Notes under the pieces: model-generated
The model's input: only the letters and a program-made list of their open reading frames with translations
Told to the model about the DNA's origin: nothing
The model's database searches: none
Program-made: the position numbers and the translations under genes
In this document: positions 14,281-20,941 of the stretch, one piece after another
How positions within the stretch are numbered: position 1 is the stretch's first letter
Layout of the letters: each line of letters begins with the position of its first letter
Source: Syntrophomonadaceae bacterium
GTDB taxonomy: Bacteria > Bacillota > Dethiobacteria > PWVN01
Assembly (NCBI GenBank): GCA_003561835.1
Contig: PWVN01000155.1
Span: 1 to 20,941, forward strand
DNA length: 20,941 nt
Direction of reading: 5' to 3'

Positions 14281-14847
14281 TTGTCGGAGAAGCCTGAAGA
14301 TGCACTAAGGGAAGACGAAAAGGAAAATCGCCGGGAGGCCCAGGGGCAGCCCGGGGATATGGCAGGGGAAGGGAACGGGGCGGAGGATGTGGAAGGGCTG
14401 CGGCAGGAGGTGGCCCGCCTCCAACAGGAGAAGCAGGAACTCTTCGAGCAGGTCCTGCGCCGGCAGGCGGACTTCGAAAACTACCGGAAGAGGGTCCAGC
14501 GGGAGCGGGCCGAATGGCGAGACGACGCCCTGGGAGACTTTATCAAAAAGATGCTGCCCCTCTTAGACAGCCTGGAGCGGGCTCTCAAGAGCAGCGACAC
14601 CAGGGAGGAAAAGGGCCTGAAAGAGGGCCTGGAGATGGTCCACAAGCAGTTCATGGCCCTTCTCAGGGAGGAAGGCGTGGAAGAGATCGCCTGCAGGGGC
14701 GATGACTTCGACCCCCACATCCACGAGGCCGTCATGGTGGTGGACTCGGAGGAGCACGGGGAGAACACCGTGGTGGATGAACTTCAAAAGGGGTACAAAC
14801 TGAAGGACAGGATTTTGCGGTGCAGTATGGTAACTGTAGCTAAATAA
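14281..14847 (+). CDS. grpE: nucleotide exchange factor GrpE
   Basis: This 188-residue co-chaperone releases ADP from DnaK. The TTG start lies 8 bases after GAAGGGGTGA and gives MSEKPEDALRED. An acidic disordered N-terminus (about 1-35) is followed by a long coiled coil (about 36-95, with VLRRQADFENYRKRVQRER) and the beta-wing domain carrying the GrpE signature FDPHIHEAVMVVDSEEH and ELQKGYKLKDRILRCSMVTVAK. It sits in the order hrcA-grpE-dnaK-dnaJ and is co-transcribed from the CIRCE promoter; I see no promoter or terminator in the 63-base gap before it. Confidence 0.96.
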   Translation: MSEKPEDALREDEKENRREAQGQPGDMAGEGNGAEDVEGLRQEVARLQQEKQELFEQVLRRQADFENYRKRVQRERAEWRDDALGDFIKKMLPLLDSLERALKSSDTREEKGLKEGLEMVHKQFMALLREEGVEEIACRGDDFDPHIHEAVMVVDSEEHGENTVVDELQKGYKLKDRILRCSMVTVAK

Positions 14848-14881
14848 GTCAATATAATGTTGAGAAGGGGAGGAAATACTT

Positions 14882-16753
14882 ATGCCAAAAGTAATTGGGA
14901 TTGACCTGGGAACCACCAACTCGGCCATGGCCATCCTTCAGGGCGGCGAGCCGGAAATCATCACCAACGCCGAAGGGGAGCGGGTAACCCCCTCCGTGGT
15001 GGCCTTCACCCGGGATGGAGAGCGCCTGACGGGCCAGGTGGCCAAGCGGCAGGCGGTGACCAACCCCCAGCGGACGGTGCGCAGCATCAAGCGCTATATG
15101 GGTACCGACCACAAAGTCACCATCGACGGCAAGAACTATACCCCCCCGGAAATTTCCGCCATGATCCTGCAGAAGCTCAAAAGGGATGCGGAGAAATTCC
15201 TGGGTGAAGAGGTCAAGCAGGCGGTCATCACCGTACCCGCCTATTTCAACGACAGCCAGCGGCAGGCCACCAAGGATGCCGGCAAGATCGCCGGCCTGGA
15301 GGTCCTGCGCATCATCAACGAGCCCACGGCGGCTTCCCTGGCCTACGGCCTGGATAAGGGGGAGGACCAGACCATCCTGGTCTTCGACCTGGGGGGCGGC
15401 ACCTTCGACGTCTCCATCCTGGAACTGGGGGGCGGCGTCTTCGAGGTGAAGTCCACCAACGGTGTCAACCGCCTGGGGGGCGATGACTTCGACGAGCGGG
15501 TCGTGGACTATATGGCCAACGACTTCAAGAACAAAGAGGGAGTGGACCTGCGCAAGGACGCCATGGCCCTGCAGCGCCTCAGCGAGGCGGCGGAAAAGGC
15601 CAAGATCGAGCTTTCCAGCGTCACCTCCACCAACATCAATCTGCCCTTCATCACCGCCACCCAGGACGGCCCCAAGCACCTGGACCTAAACCTGACCCGG
15701 GCCAAGTTCGATGAGCTGACGGCAGACCTGGTGGAGAAGACGGTGGGGCCCGCCAAACAGGCCCTGGCAGACGCGGGGCTGAAGCCGGAAGACATCGACA
15801 AGGTCATCCTGGTGGGGGGGTCCACCCGGATTCCCGCCGTCCAGGAGAGCATCAAGAAGATCATGAGCCAGGAGCCCAGCCGGGGCGTGAACCCCGACGA
15901 GGTGGTGGCCCTGGGCGCCGCCATCCAGGCCGGGGTCCTCTCCGGGGAAGTGAAGGATGTCCTGCTTCTGGATGTTACGCCCCTGTCCCTGGGGATTGAA
16001 ACCCTGGGGGGCGTCAACACCAGGCTCATCGAGAAGAACACCACCATCCCCACGTCCAGGAAGCAGATCTTTTCCACTGCCGCCGACAGCCAGCCCAGCG
16101 TGGAGATCCATGTCCTCCAGGGGGAACGGGCCATGGCTGCCGACAACAAGACCATCGGGCGGTTCATGCTGGACGGTATCCCCCCGGCACCCCGGGGCGT
16201 GCCCCAGATCGAGGTGGCCTTCGACATCGACGCCAACGGGATCGTCAACGTATCCGCCAAGGACCTGGGCACGGGGAAAGAGCAAAAGATCACCATCACC
16301 GCTACCAGCGGCCTGAAGGATGAGGAAATCGACCGGATGGTCAAGGATGCGGAGCAGTTTGCCGAGGAAGACGAGAAGCGGAAGAAACTGGTGGAAGCCA
16401 AAAACAACGCCGACTCCCTCATCTACAGCACGGAAAAGAGCGTCAAGGAACTGGGCGACAAGGTGGAGGCCGCCAAAAAAGAGGAAATCGAGGGCAGCAT
16501 CAACAAACTGCGGGAGGCCGTCCAGGGCGATTCCCTGGAAAAAATCGAGGAGGCTTCCGAGGCCCTGACCAAACACCTCCATGAACTCTCCTCCAAGCTC
16601 TACGAGCAGGTGAAGCAGCAGGAGCAGGCCGGGCAGGGGCAGGAGGGTCCGGAGGGTCCGGGGGGCCCGGGGGCGCCGGAGCAGGAAGGCCCCGCCGAGG
16701 AGGACAATGTGGTGGATGCCGACTACGAAGTGGTGGATGACGAGGAGAAATAG
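14882..16753 (+). CDS. dnaK: molecular chaperone DnaK (Hsp70)
   Basis: This 623-residue cytoplasmic ATP-dependent chaperone has its ATG after GGGGAGG with normal spacing. The ATPase domain (about 1-360) shows GIDLGTTNSAMAI at the N-terminus, FDLGGGTFDVSIL, and VGGSTRIPAVQ. The substrate-binding domain and helical lid follow, ending in a Gly/Glu/Pro-rich linker and the typical acidic tail DNVVDADYEVVDDEEK. The N-terminal part is short between KRYMG and ITVPAYFNDSQRQATKDAG, lacking the roughly 20-residue insert of Gram-negative DnaK, which agrees with a Firmicute. It is the third gene of the HrcA operon. Confidence 0.98.
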   Translation: MPKVIGIDLGTTNSAMAILQGGEPEIITNAEGERVTPSVVAFTRDGERLTGQVAKRQAVTNPQRTVRSIKRYMGTDHKVTIDGKNYTPPEISAMILQKLKRDAEKFLGEEVKQAVITVPAYFNDSQRQATKDAGKIAGLEVLRIINEPTAASLAYGLDKGEDQTILVFDLGGGTFDVSILELGGGVFEVKSTNGVNRLGGDDFDERVVDYMANDFKNKEGVDLRKDAMALQRLSEAAEKAKIELSSVTSTNINLPFITATQDGPKHLDLNLTRAKFDELTADLVEKTVGPAKQALADAGLKPEDIDKVILVGGSTRIPAVQESIKKIMSQEPSRGVNPDEVVALGAAIQAGVLSGEVKDVLLLDVTPLSLGIETLGGVNTRLIEKNTTIPTSRKQIFSTAADSQPSVEIHVLQGERAMAADNKTIGRFMLDGIPPAPRGVPQIEVAFDIDANGIVNVSAKDLGTGKEQKITITATSGLKDEEIDRMVKDAEQFAEEDEKRKKLVEAKNNADSLIYSTEKSVKELGDKVEAAKKEEIEGSINKLREAVQGDSLEKIEEASEALTKHLHELSSKLYEQVKQQEQAGQGQEGPEGPGGPGAPEQEGPAEEDNVVDADYEVVDDEEK

Positions 16754-16779
16754 ACTACAGGGGAAAGGTTTGAAGGTTC

Positions 16780-17925
16780 ATGCCAAAAAAGGATTACTAT
16801 GAAGTGCTGGGGCTGGAGCGGAGCGCCAGTCAGGAGGAGATCAAGAAGGCCTACCGGAAGCTGGCCCGCCGTTACCACCCCGACATGAATCCTGGCGATA
16901 AAGAATCAGAGAACCGCTTCAAAGAGGTCAAGGAAGCCTACGATGCCCTGGTGGACCCGGACAAGCGGGCCCACTACGACCAGTTCGGCCACATGGAGCA
17001 GGGGTTTGGCGGCTTCGGCAACGGCTTTGGCGGGGGCGGCTCCCAGCAGGGGTTCGGCGGCTTCGAGGATATTTTCGAATCTTTTTTCTCCGGCGGAGGA
17101 GCCTTCTCCCGCCGTCGTTCCGCAGGCCCCCAGCGGGGGGCCGACCTGCGCTATGACCTGGAAATCACCCTGGAACAGGCCGCCTTCGGCCTGGAGACCA
17201 AGCTGAAAATCCCCCGCACCGAGACCTGCTCTGCCTGCGACGGCAGCGGGGCCCAGGCGGGGACCCGGCCCGAGACCTGCTCCGCCTGCGGCGGCAGCGG
17301 CCAACAGCAGGTGGTCCGGAACACCTCCTTCGGCCGGTTCATCAACGTCCAGACCTGTGAGGGCTGCCGGGGCGAGGGAAAAATCATCAAGGAACCCTGC
17401 CGGGAATGCACCGGCAAGGGGCAGGTCCACCGGGAGCGGAAGATCGATGTGAAGATCCCCGCCGGGGTGGACACGGGTTCCAAGCTGCGGGTGGCCGGGG
17501 AGGGGGAGTCGGGCCGCCGCAACGGCCCTCCCGGGGACCTCTATGTGGTCATCCATGTGAAGCCCCACAAGATCTTCAAGCGGGAGGGGAACGACCTGAT
17601 CCTGGACTTCCCCATCAGCTTCGCCCAGGCGGTGGTGGGGGCGGAGGTCATGGTTCCGGTCATCGACGGGAAAAAGGTCAAGTTCAGGATCCCGGAAGGG
17701 ACCCAGCCGGGCACCGCCTTCCGCCTGAAGGGCAAGGGCATCCCCCACTTGCGGGGGCTGGGGCGGGGGGACCAGCATATCGTGGTCAAGGTCAAGGTGC
17801 CCGAGCGGCTGAGCGCCAAGCAGCGCCAGGCCCTGCGGGACTTTGCCAGGGTCATGGGAGAGGAACTGCCGGAAGAGAAGGGTTTTATGGATAAGGTGAA
17901 GGACGCCCTCGGCGGGAACAAATAA
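16780..17925 (+). CDS. dnaJ: chaperone protein DnaJ
   Basis: This 381-residue Hsp40 co-chaperone stimulates DnaK ATPase and delivers substrates. Domains in order: J domain 1-70 with the catalytic HPD at 33-35; Gly/Phe-rich linker about 72-115; a zinc region with four CxxCxGxG motifs (Cys150/153, 167/170, 193/196, 207/210); and C-terminal substrate-binding beta domains with the dimerisation end. All eight zinc ligands are present. It is followed by rsmE after a single base, so the RNA methyltransferase is likely co-expressed with the heat-shock genes. The prmA gene often found after dnaJ in Firmicutes is absent here. Confidence 0.98.
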   Translation: MPKKDYYEVLGLERSASQEEIKKAYRKLARRYHPDMNPGDKESENRFKEVKEAYDALVDPDKRAHYDQFGHMEQGFGGFGNGFGGGGSQQGFGGFEDIFESFFSGGGAFSRRRSAGPQRGADLRYDLEITLEQAAFGLETKLKIPRTETCSACDGSGAQAGTRPETCSACGGSGQQQVVRNTSFGRFINVQTCEGCRGEGKIIKEPCRECTGKGQVHRERKIDVKIPAGVDTGSKLRVAGEGESGRRNGPPGDLYVVIHVKPHKIFKREGNDLILDFPISFAQAVVGAEVMVPVIDGKKVKFRIPEGTQPGTAFRLKGKGIPHLRGLGRGDQHIVVKVKVPERLSAKQRQALRDFARVMGEELPEEKGFMDKVKDALGGNK

Positions 17926-17926
17926 A

Positions 17927-18709
17927 ATGGCGGAGCGCTTCTATGTCAGCCCCGGGGGCTTTCGGGAGGATAAGGTCCATTTTTCCGCCGAACAGGCGAA
18001 ATATATCCGCAAAGTGCTGCGCCTCAAGGAGGGGGCGGAGGTGGTCGTGACCAACGGGTTGGGTCAGGCCTACCTCTGCCGCCTCCTTTTCCCGTCCCGG
18101 GACGCGGCAGAGGGGCTTCTGACGGCCCCCCTGACGGGGGGGCCAAACCCCGACCCCGGGCTCAGGGTGGTCCTGTACCAGGGCCTTCCCAAGGGGGACA
18201 AAATGGACCAGGTAGTGCAGAAGTGTGTGGAACTGGGGGTGGCGGAAATCGTCCCCCTCTTGACCCGGCGCTGTGTGGTGCGGCTGGCGGGGGCCAGGGG
18301 GGAGGAGCGGCGGCGGCGCTGGCAGAGGATTGCCGCGGCGGCCCTGGAGCAGAGCGGCAGGAACCTTTTGCCCCGGGTCCGGGAACCCGTGACCCTGGCC
18401 CGGGCCCTGGTGGAGGTGGGGGAGGCCGGGAGGGCTTTGGGGGGCACCCTGGCCCTCATGCCCTGGGAGGAGGAAGTCTCCCTGGGCCTCGGTCCCTTCC
18501 TGGCGGCCGCCCCCCGGCCCCGGGAGGTGCGGATTTTTATCGGACCTGAAGGGGGCTTCTCGCCGGAGGAGGCGGCGGAGGCGGCAGGGGAGGGGGTCGC
18601 TTTGGTGACCCTGGGGCCCCGGATCCTGCGGACGGAGACGGCGGGCCCTGCTGTCCTGGCCCTGGTCCTCTACCACTACGGCGAGCTGGGGCAGGGGGGA
18701 AGTTCATGA
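17927..18709 (+). CDS. rsmE: 16S rRNA (uracil(1498)-N(3))-methyltransferase
   Basis: This 260-residue SPOUT-family enzyme methylates U1498 of 16S rRNA using S-adenosylmethionine. The N-terminal PUA-like part begins MAERFYVSPG and contains HFSAEQAKYIRKVLRLKEG. The SPOUT core shows LPKGDKMDQVVQKCVELGV near residues 85-105 and the knot residues IGPEGGFSPEEAAEAA and LGPRILRTETAGPAVLALVLYH near the end. The ATG is 1 base after the dnaJ stop and its ATGA end overlaps mtaB, so translation is coupled on both sides. It carries several GC-rich, Arg/Ala/Gly-rich stretches but no interruption. Confidence 0.95.
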   Translation: MAERFYVSPGGFREDKVHFSAEQAKYIRKVLRLKEGAEVVVTNGLGQAYLCRLLFPSRDAAEGLLTAPLTGGPNPDPGLRVVLYQGLPKGDKMDQVVQKCVELGVAEIVPLLTRRCVVRLAGARGEERRRRWQRIAAAALEQSGRNLLPRVREPVTLARALVEVGEAGRALGGTLALMPWEEEVSLGLGPFLAAAPRPREVRIFIGPEGGFSPEEAAEAAGEGVALVTLGPRILRTETAGPAVLALVLYHYGELGQGGSS

Positions 18710-20004
18710 AGAGGGCAGCCTTCTACACCCTGGGATGCAAGGTGAACCAGTACGAATCCGAAGCCTTGAAGGACCTTTTCCGGCAGGCGGGCTACCGGGT
18801 GGTCCCCTTCGCGGCAGAGGCCGAGGTCTATGTGATCAATTCCTGCACCGTAACCCACCTGAGCGACGCCAAATCCCGGCAGGCCGTCCGCCGGGCGGTG
18901 CGGCAAAACCCCGGGGCCGTGGTGGCCGTCATCGGCTGCTACCCCCAGGTGGCGCCGGAGGAGGCGGCGAAAATCCCCGGGGTGGACATCCTCATCGGAA
19001 CCGGCAATCGCGGGGAACTGCCGACCCTGGTGGAGGAGGCCCGCCGGGGCCATAAGTTTAACCTGGTCCGGGAGAAAGAGGCGGGGGAGCTCTTTGAAGA
19101 CCTGCCCTGGCCCGGGGAGGCCGGCAGGGCCCGGGCCTTTCTGAAGATCCAGGAGGGCTGCCAGGAATACTGCACCTACTGCATTATCCCCCATGCCCGG
19201 GGGAACCTGCGGAGCCAGCAGCCCGGGGAGGTCCTGGAACGGGTGGCGGCCATCAGGGCCGGGGGGTACCGGGAACTGGTGCTGACGGGCACCCACCTGG
19301 GGGCCTGGGGGCGGGACCTGGACCCTCCCCGCACCCTGGCGGGCCTGCTCTACGATATCCACAGGCAGGGCCCCCCGGAGCGGCTGAGGCTCTCTTCCCT
19401 GGAACCGGTGGATGTGGACGGGGAGCTCAGGGGAGCCCTCCGGGATATCCCGGAACTCTGCCGGCACCTCCATATCCCCCTGCAGAGCGGGTCCGACCCG
19501 GTCCTCGAGGCCATGGGCCGGCCCTACCGGCGGGAGGATTTTGCCCGCCTGGCGGCCGGGCTGCGGGCCCTGGACCCGGACATGGCCCTGTCCACCGATG
19601 TCATCGTGGGTTTCCCGGGGGAGGGGGAGGAACAGTTTCGGGAGACCCTCTCCTTTGTCCGGGAGATGGCCTTCAGCCGGCTCCACGTCTTCAAATTTTC
19701 CCCCCGCCGGGGGACGAAGGCGGCAACCTTCCCGAACCGGGTGCCCCCCGGGGTGGCGGCCAAACGGGCGGAAGAACTGCGGGTCCTGGGAAGGGACCTG
19801 GCCCGGGAATATGCGAAACGGTTTTACGGCACCACCCGGGAAGTTTTGCTGGAAAAGCCCCTGCCGGAGGGGGAGATGGAGGGGCTGACGGAGCACTACC
19901 TGAGGGTCCGCCTGAAAGCGGATCCCTCCCTGCGTTCCCGGATCGTCCCCGCCTTTATCACCGGCGGGGAAGAGGGCCTTCTCAAGGGTGAGCTGAAGGA
20001 ATAA
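18706..20004 (+). CDS. mtaB: tRNA t6A37 methylthiotransferase MtaB
   Basis: This 432-residue radical-SAM enzyme turns t6A37 into ms2t6A in tRNAs reading ANN codons. The N-terminal UPF0004 domain supplies three ligands of the second cluster: Cys11 (LGCKVNQYES), Cys47 (NSCTVT) and Cys78 (IGCYPQ). The radical-SAM CxxxCxxC motif is Cys152/156/159 (GCQEYCTYCIIPHARG). The TIM-barrel follows, with STDVIVGFPGE, and the last 60 or so residues form a TRAM-like RNA-binding domain. The ATG overlaps the rsmE stop by 4 bases. Among methylthiotransferases the CKVNQYES start and the CTYCIIPHARG motif favour MtaB over MiaB. It ends the operon; no clear terminator follows. Confidence 0.94.
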   Translation: MKRAAFYTLGCKVNQYESEALKDLFRQAGYRVVPFAAEAEVYVINSCTVTHLSDAKSRQAVRRAVRQNPGAVVAVIGCYPQVAPEEAAKIPGVDILIGTGNRGELPTLVEEARRGHKFNLVREKEAGELFEDLPWPGEAGRARAFLKIQEGCQEYCTYCIIPHARGNLRSQQPGEVLERVAAIRAGGYRELVLTGTHLGAWGRDLDPPRTLAGLLYDIHRQGPPERLRLSSLEPVDVDGELRGALRDIPELCRHLHIPLQSGSDPVLEAMGRPYRREDFARLAAGLRALDPDMALSTDVIVGFPGEGEEQFRETLSFVREMAFSRLHVFKFSPRRGTKAATFPNRVPPGVAAKRAEELRVLGRDLAREYAKRFYGTTREVLLEKPLPEGEMEGLTEHYLRVRLKADPSLRSRIVPAFITGGEEGLLKGELKE

Positions 20005-20074
20005 CCCCATCCCGGGAACCTCTTCGCAAAGGCGGAAAAGGCGCCTCGAAGGAGGGATGCCGGGAATTAAATAA

Positions 20075-20103
20075 TCATATTTCCTTTCTCTGACGCATAA
20101 AGA
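20075..20103 (+). promoter_or_regulatory. possible sigma-E promoter of the unknown gene at 20135
   Basis: TCATATT matches the Bacillus sigma-E -35 pattern fully, and CATAAAGA, 14 bases later, matches the first part of the -10 pattern. A start near 20110 would leave about a 25-base leader containing AGGGAGGGGA. If real, the gene would be expressed in the mother cell during sporulation. Confidence 0.45.
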
Positions 20104-20134
20104 TGACTGTAGAAGTTCAGAGGGAGGGGATGAT

Positions 20135-20692
20135 ATGGGCAGGGTTTTTGTGGTAGAGGCCAGGAGATTGTTCCCGCTGCTGTTTCTCCTGCTGCTGCTG
20201 GTTGGCCTTTCGGTCTATGATAACTTCCGGCACCAACCGGCCAGCCCGGTATTTGAGGCAGCGGAAGAAGACGAACTCACCTTCAACGTCATCGACCGGG
20301 GCAAGATGGAAGACCGTTTTCAGGCCCGGGTCCTCTATGAAAAGGATGATTTTCTGCGGGTAGCCCAGGAATTTGGGCTGGAACTCCCCGAGTATCCCTT
20401 TCAGCCGACCCGGGAAGTGGCGGTCTTTGTCATCAACGGCACCCTGAAGAAGGCCCAGCTGGTTCCCATGAGGGAAGGAAACCAGCTGAGGATCACCGTT
20501 GACAAGACCAGCAGCACCTATGATCTCATCACCCTGGACCGGGATGCCCTGGAGGCAGCGGGAGAGTGGTACTGGGTCTTTGCCGACGGCAGGGGGAATG
20601 TGCTGTCGCAGCTGCCGGGAGTACCTTTGCTGGTCGATGACATGCCGGAAGATGAGGAAGAAGACGAGGAGACCATGGGCATTACCAAGTAG
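20135..20692 (+). CDS. membrane-anchored protein with acidic tail, unknown function
   Basis: This 185-residue protein starts at ATG 20135 after AGGGAGGGGA. A single hydrophobic segment at about residues 11-28 (RLFPLLFLLLLLVGLSVYD) would anchor it in the membrane with the rest outside. A soluble domain at about 45-155 contains VAVFVINGTLKKAQLVPM, NQLRITVDKTSSTYDLITLDRDAL and WYWVFADGRGNVLSQLPGV. The last 20 residues are very acidic (DDMPEDEEEDEETMG). I do not recognise a family with confidence; the beta-rich middle is vaguely like PrcB-type domains, which is a guess. It lies 130 bases after mtaB, where many relatives have a HIT-family gene and rpsU, so the order differs. A possible sigma-E promoter precedes it and a terminator follows. 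Confidence 0.7.
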   Translation: MGRVFVVEARRLFPLLFLLLLLVGLSVYDNFRHQPASPVFEAAEEDELTFNVIDRGKMEDRFQARVLYEKDDFLRVAQEFGLELPEYPFQPTREVAVFVINGTLKKAQLVPMREGNQLRITVDKTSSTYDLITLDRDALEAAGEWYWVFADGRGNVLSQLPGVPLLVDDMPEDEEEDEETMGITK

Positions 20693-20745
20693 ACAGAAGG
20701 CCTTATTCTACCCTAAGATCAACATAGATGTAAACCCGGTAAATC

Positions 20746-20772
20746 GAGAGCCAACCCCGGCTCTCTCTTTTT
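20746..20772 (+). terminator. Rho-independent terminator after the unknown gene
   Basis: GAGAGCC and GGCTCTC form a 7-bp stem with loop AACCCC, followed by TCTTTTT. It lies about 55 bases after the stop codon. Confidence 0.85.
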
Positions 20773-20779
20773 ATTCAAG

Positions 20780-20906
20780 TTCCGGGGACGGTTCTTTAAG
20801 GGTTCAATCGGAAGTTTTGCGCGAAATTAAACCCAACTCCATGATAAACGATGATCGTTGGGTTAACAAGGAAACCGCGCAAAATTTTCGATTGCCCTAG
20901 AAGAAT
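20780..20906. repeat. long imperfect inverted repeat (REP/MITE-like) near the right edge
   Basis: TTCTTTA-AGGG-CAATCG-TTTTGCGCG on the left (20792-20823) matches the complement of 20876-20905, with a second inner stem, TTAAACCCAAC / GTTGGGTTAA (20827-20866). Together they give a hairpin of about 114 bases with few mismatches. It is flanked on the left by CCGGGGACGGTTCTT (from 20782), a motif I recall as dispersed in clostridial genomes. No ORF of note overlaps it. The remaining 20907-20941 shows no gene. Confidence 0.65.
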
Positions 20907-20941
20907 GAAGTCGCGACACGCCTCTGTATGGGGATTCAATC

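Noticed and set aside
15508..16582. Long minus-strand frames opposite dnaK
   Set aside because: They are antisense shadows of a fully conserved dnaK with no ribosome binding site or family motif.
16625..16690. Gly/Pro/Glu-rich repeat near the dnaK 3' end
   Set aside because: A low-complexity linker before the acidic tail is normal for DnaK.
20831..20863. Integron attC-like core (ACCCAAC ... GTTGGGT)
   Set aside because: The 7-base boxes fit the RYYYAAC/GTTRRRY pattern, but they enclose only 19 bases and lie inside a longer hairpin; no integrase or cassette is present.

Overview
The window looks like the chromosome of an anaerobic, endospore-forming Clostridia-type Firmicute with high GC content, of the Moorella / Desulfotomaculum kind. 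The evidence is sporulation and germination genes (gpr, spoIIP), an HrcA/CIRCE-controlled hrcA-grpE-dnaK-dnaJ operon, a Gram-positive-type DnaK, frequent TTG starts and strong AGGAGG-type ribosome binding sites. The assignment is inferred from gene content; no database was searched.

Layout. (1) 1-1619: the 3' part of a COG3581-like gene of the 2-hydroxyacyl-CoA dehydratase / activase group, running in from the left edge and carrying three low-complexity tracts. (2) 1848-8540: a sugar-nucleotide / alpha-glucan block. It holds a nucleotidyltransferase fused to a degenerate phosphomannomutase-like domain, a convergent operon of a DUF4912 protein and a GH57 branching enzyme, and a divergent second GH57 enzyme. 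A REP/MITE-like inverted repeat lies between the two convergent genes and supplies the last codons and stop of the branching enzyme. (3) 8572-9999: holA with its own promoter, twin hairpin terminators, and the convergent rpsT. (4) 10159-13009: a 4-TM holin-like gene coupled to gpr, a strong terminator, spoIIP, and a small membrane protein of unknown function. (5) 13115-20004: the heat-shock operon hrcA-grpE-dnaK-dnaJ, followed with almost no spacing by the RNA-modification genes rsmE and mtaB. (6) 20075-20941: an unrecognised membrane-anchored protein behind a possible sigma-E promoter, a terminator, and a non-coding tail with a long imperfect hairpin.

The genes suggest a housekeeping and stress backbone (holA, rpsT, heat shock, rsmE, mtaB) interleaved with sporulation functions (gpr, spoIIP and possibly the two unknown membrane proteins) and preceded by a polysaccharide module. 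I see no clear phage, transposase, defence or toxin-antitoxin genes. The least explained items are the degenerate phosphomannomutase domain, the DUF4912/GH57 module, the unknown gene at 20135, and the repeats at both edges. No intergenic gap exceeds about 250 bases.
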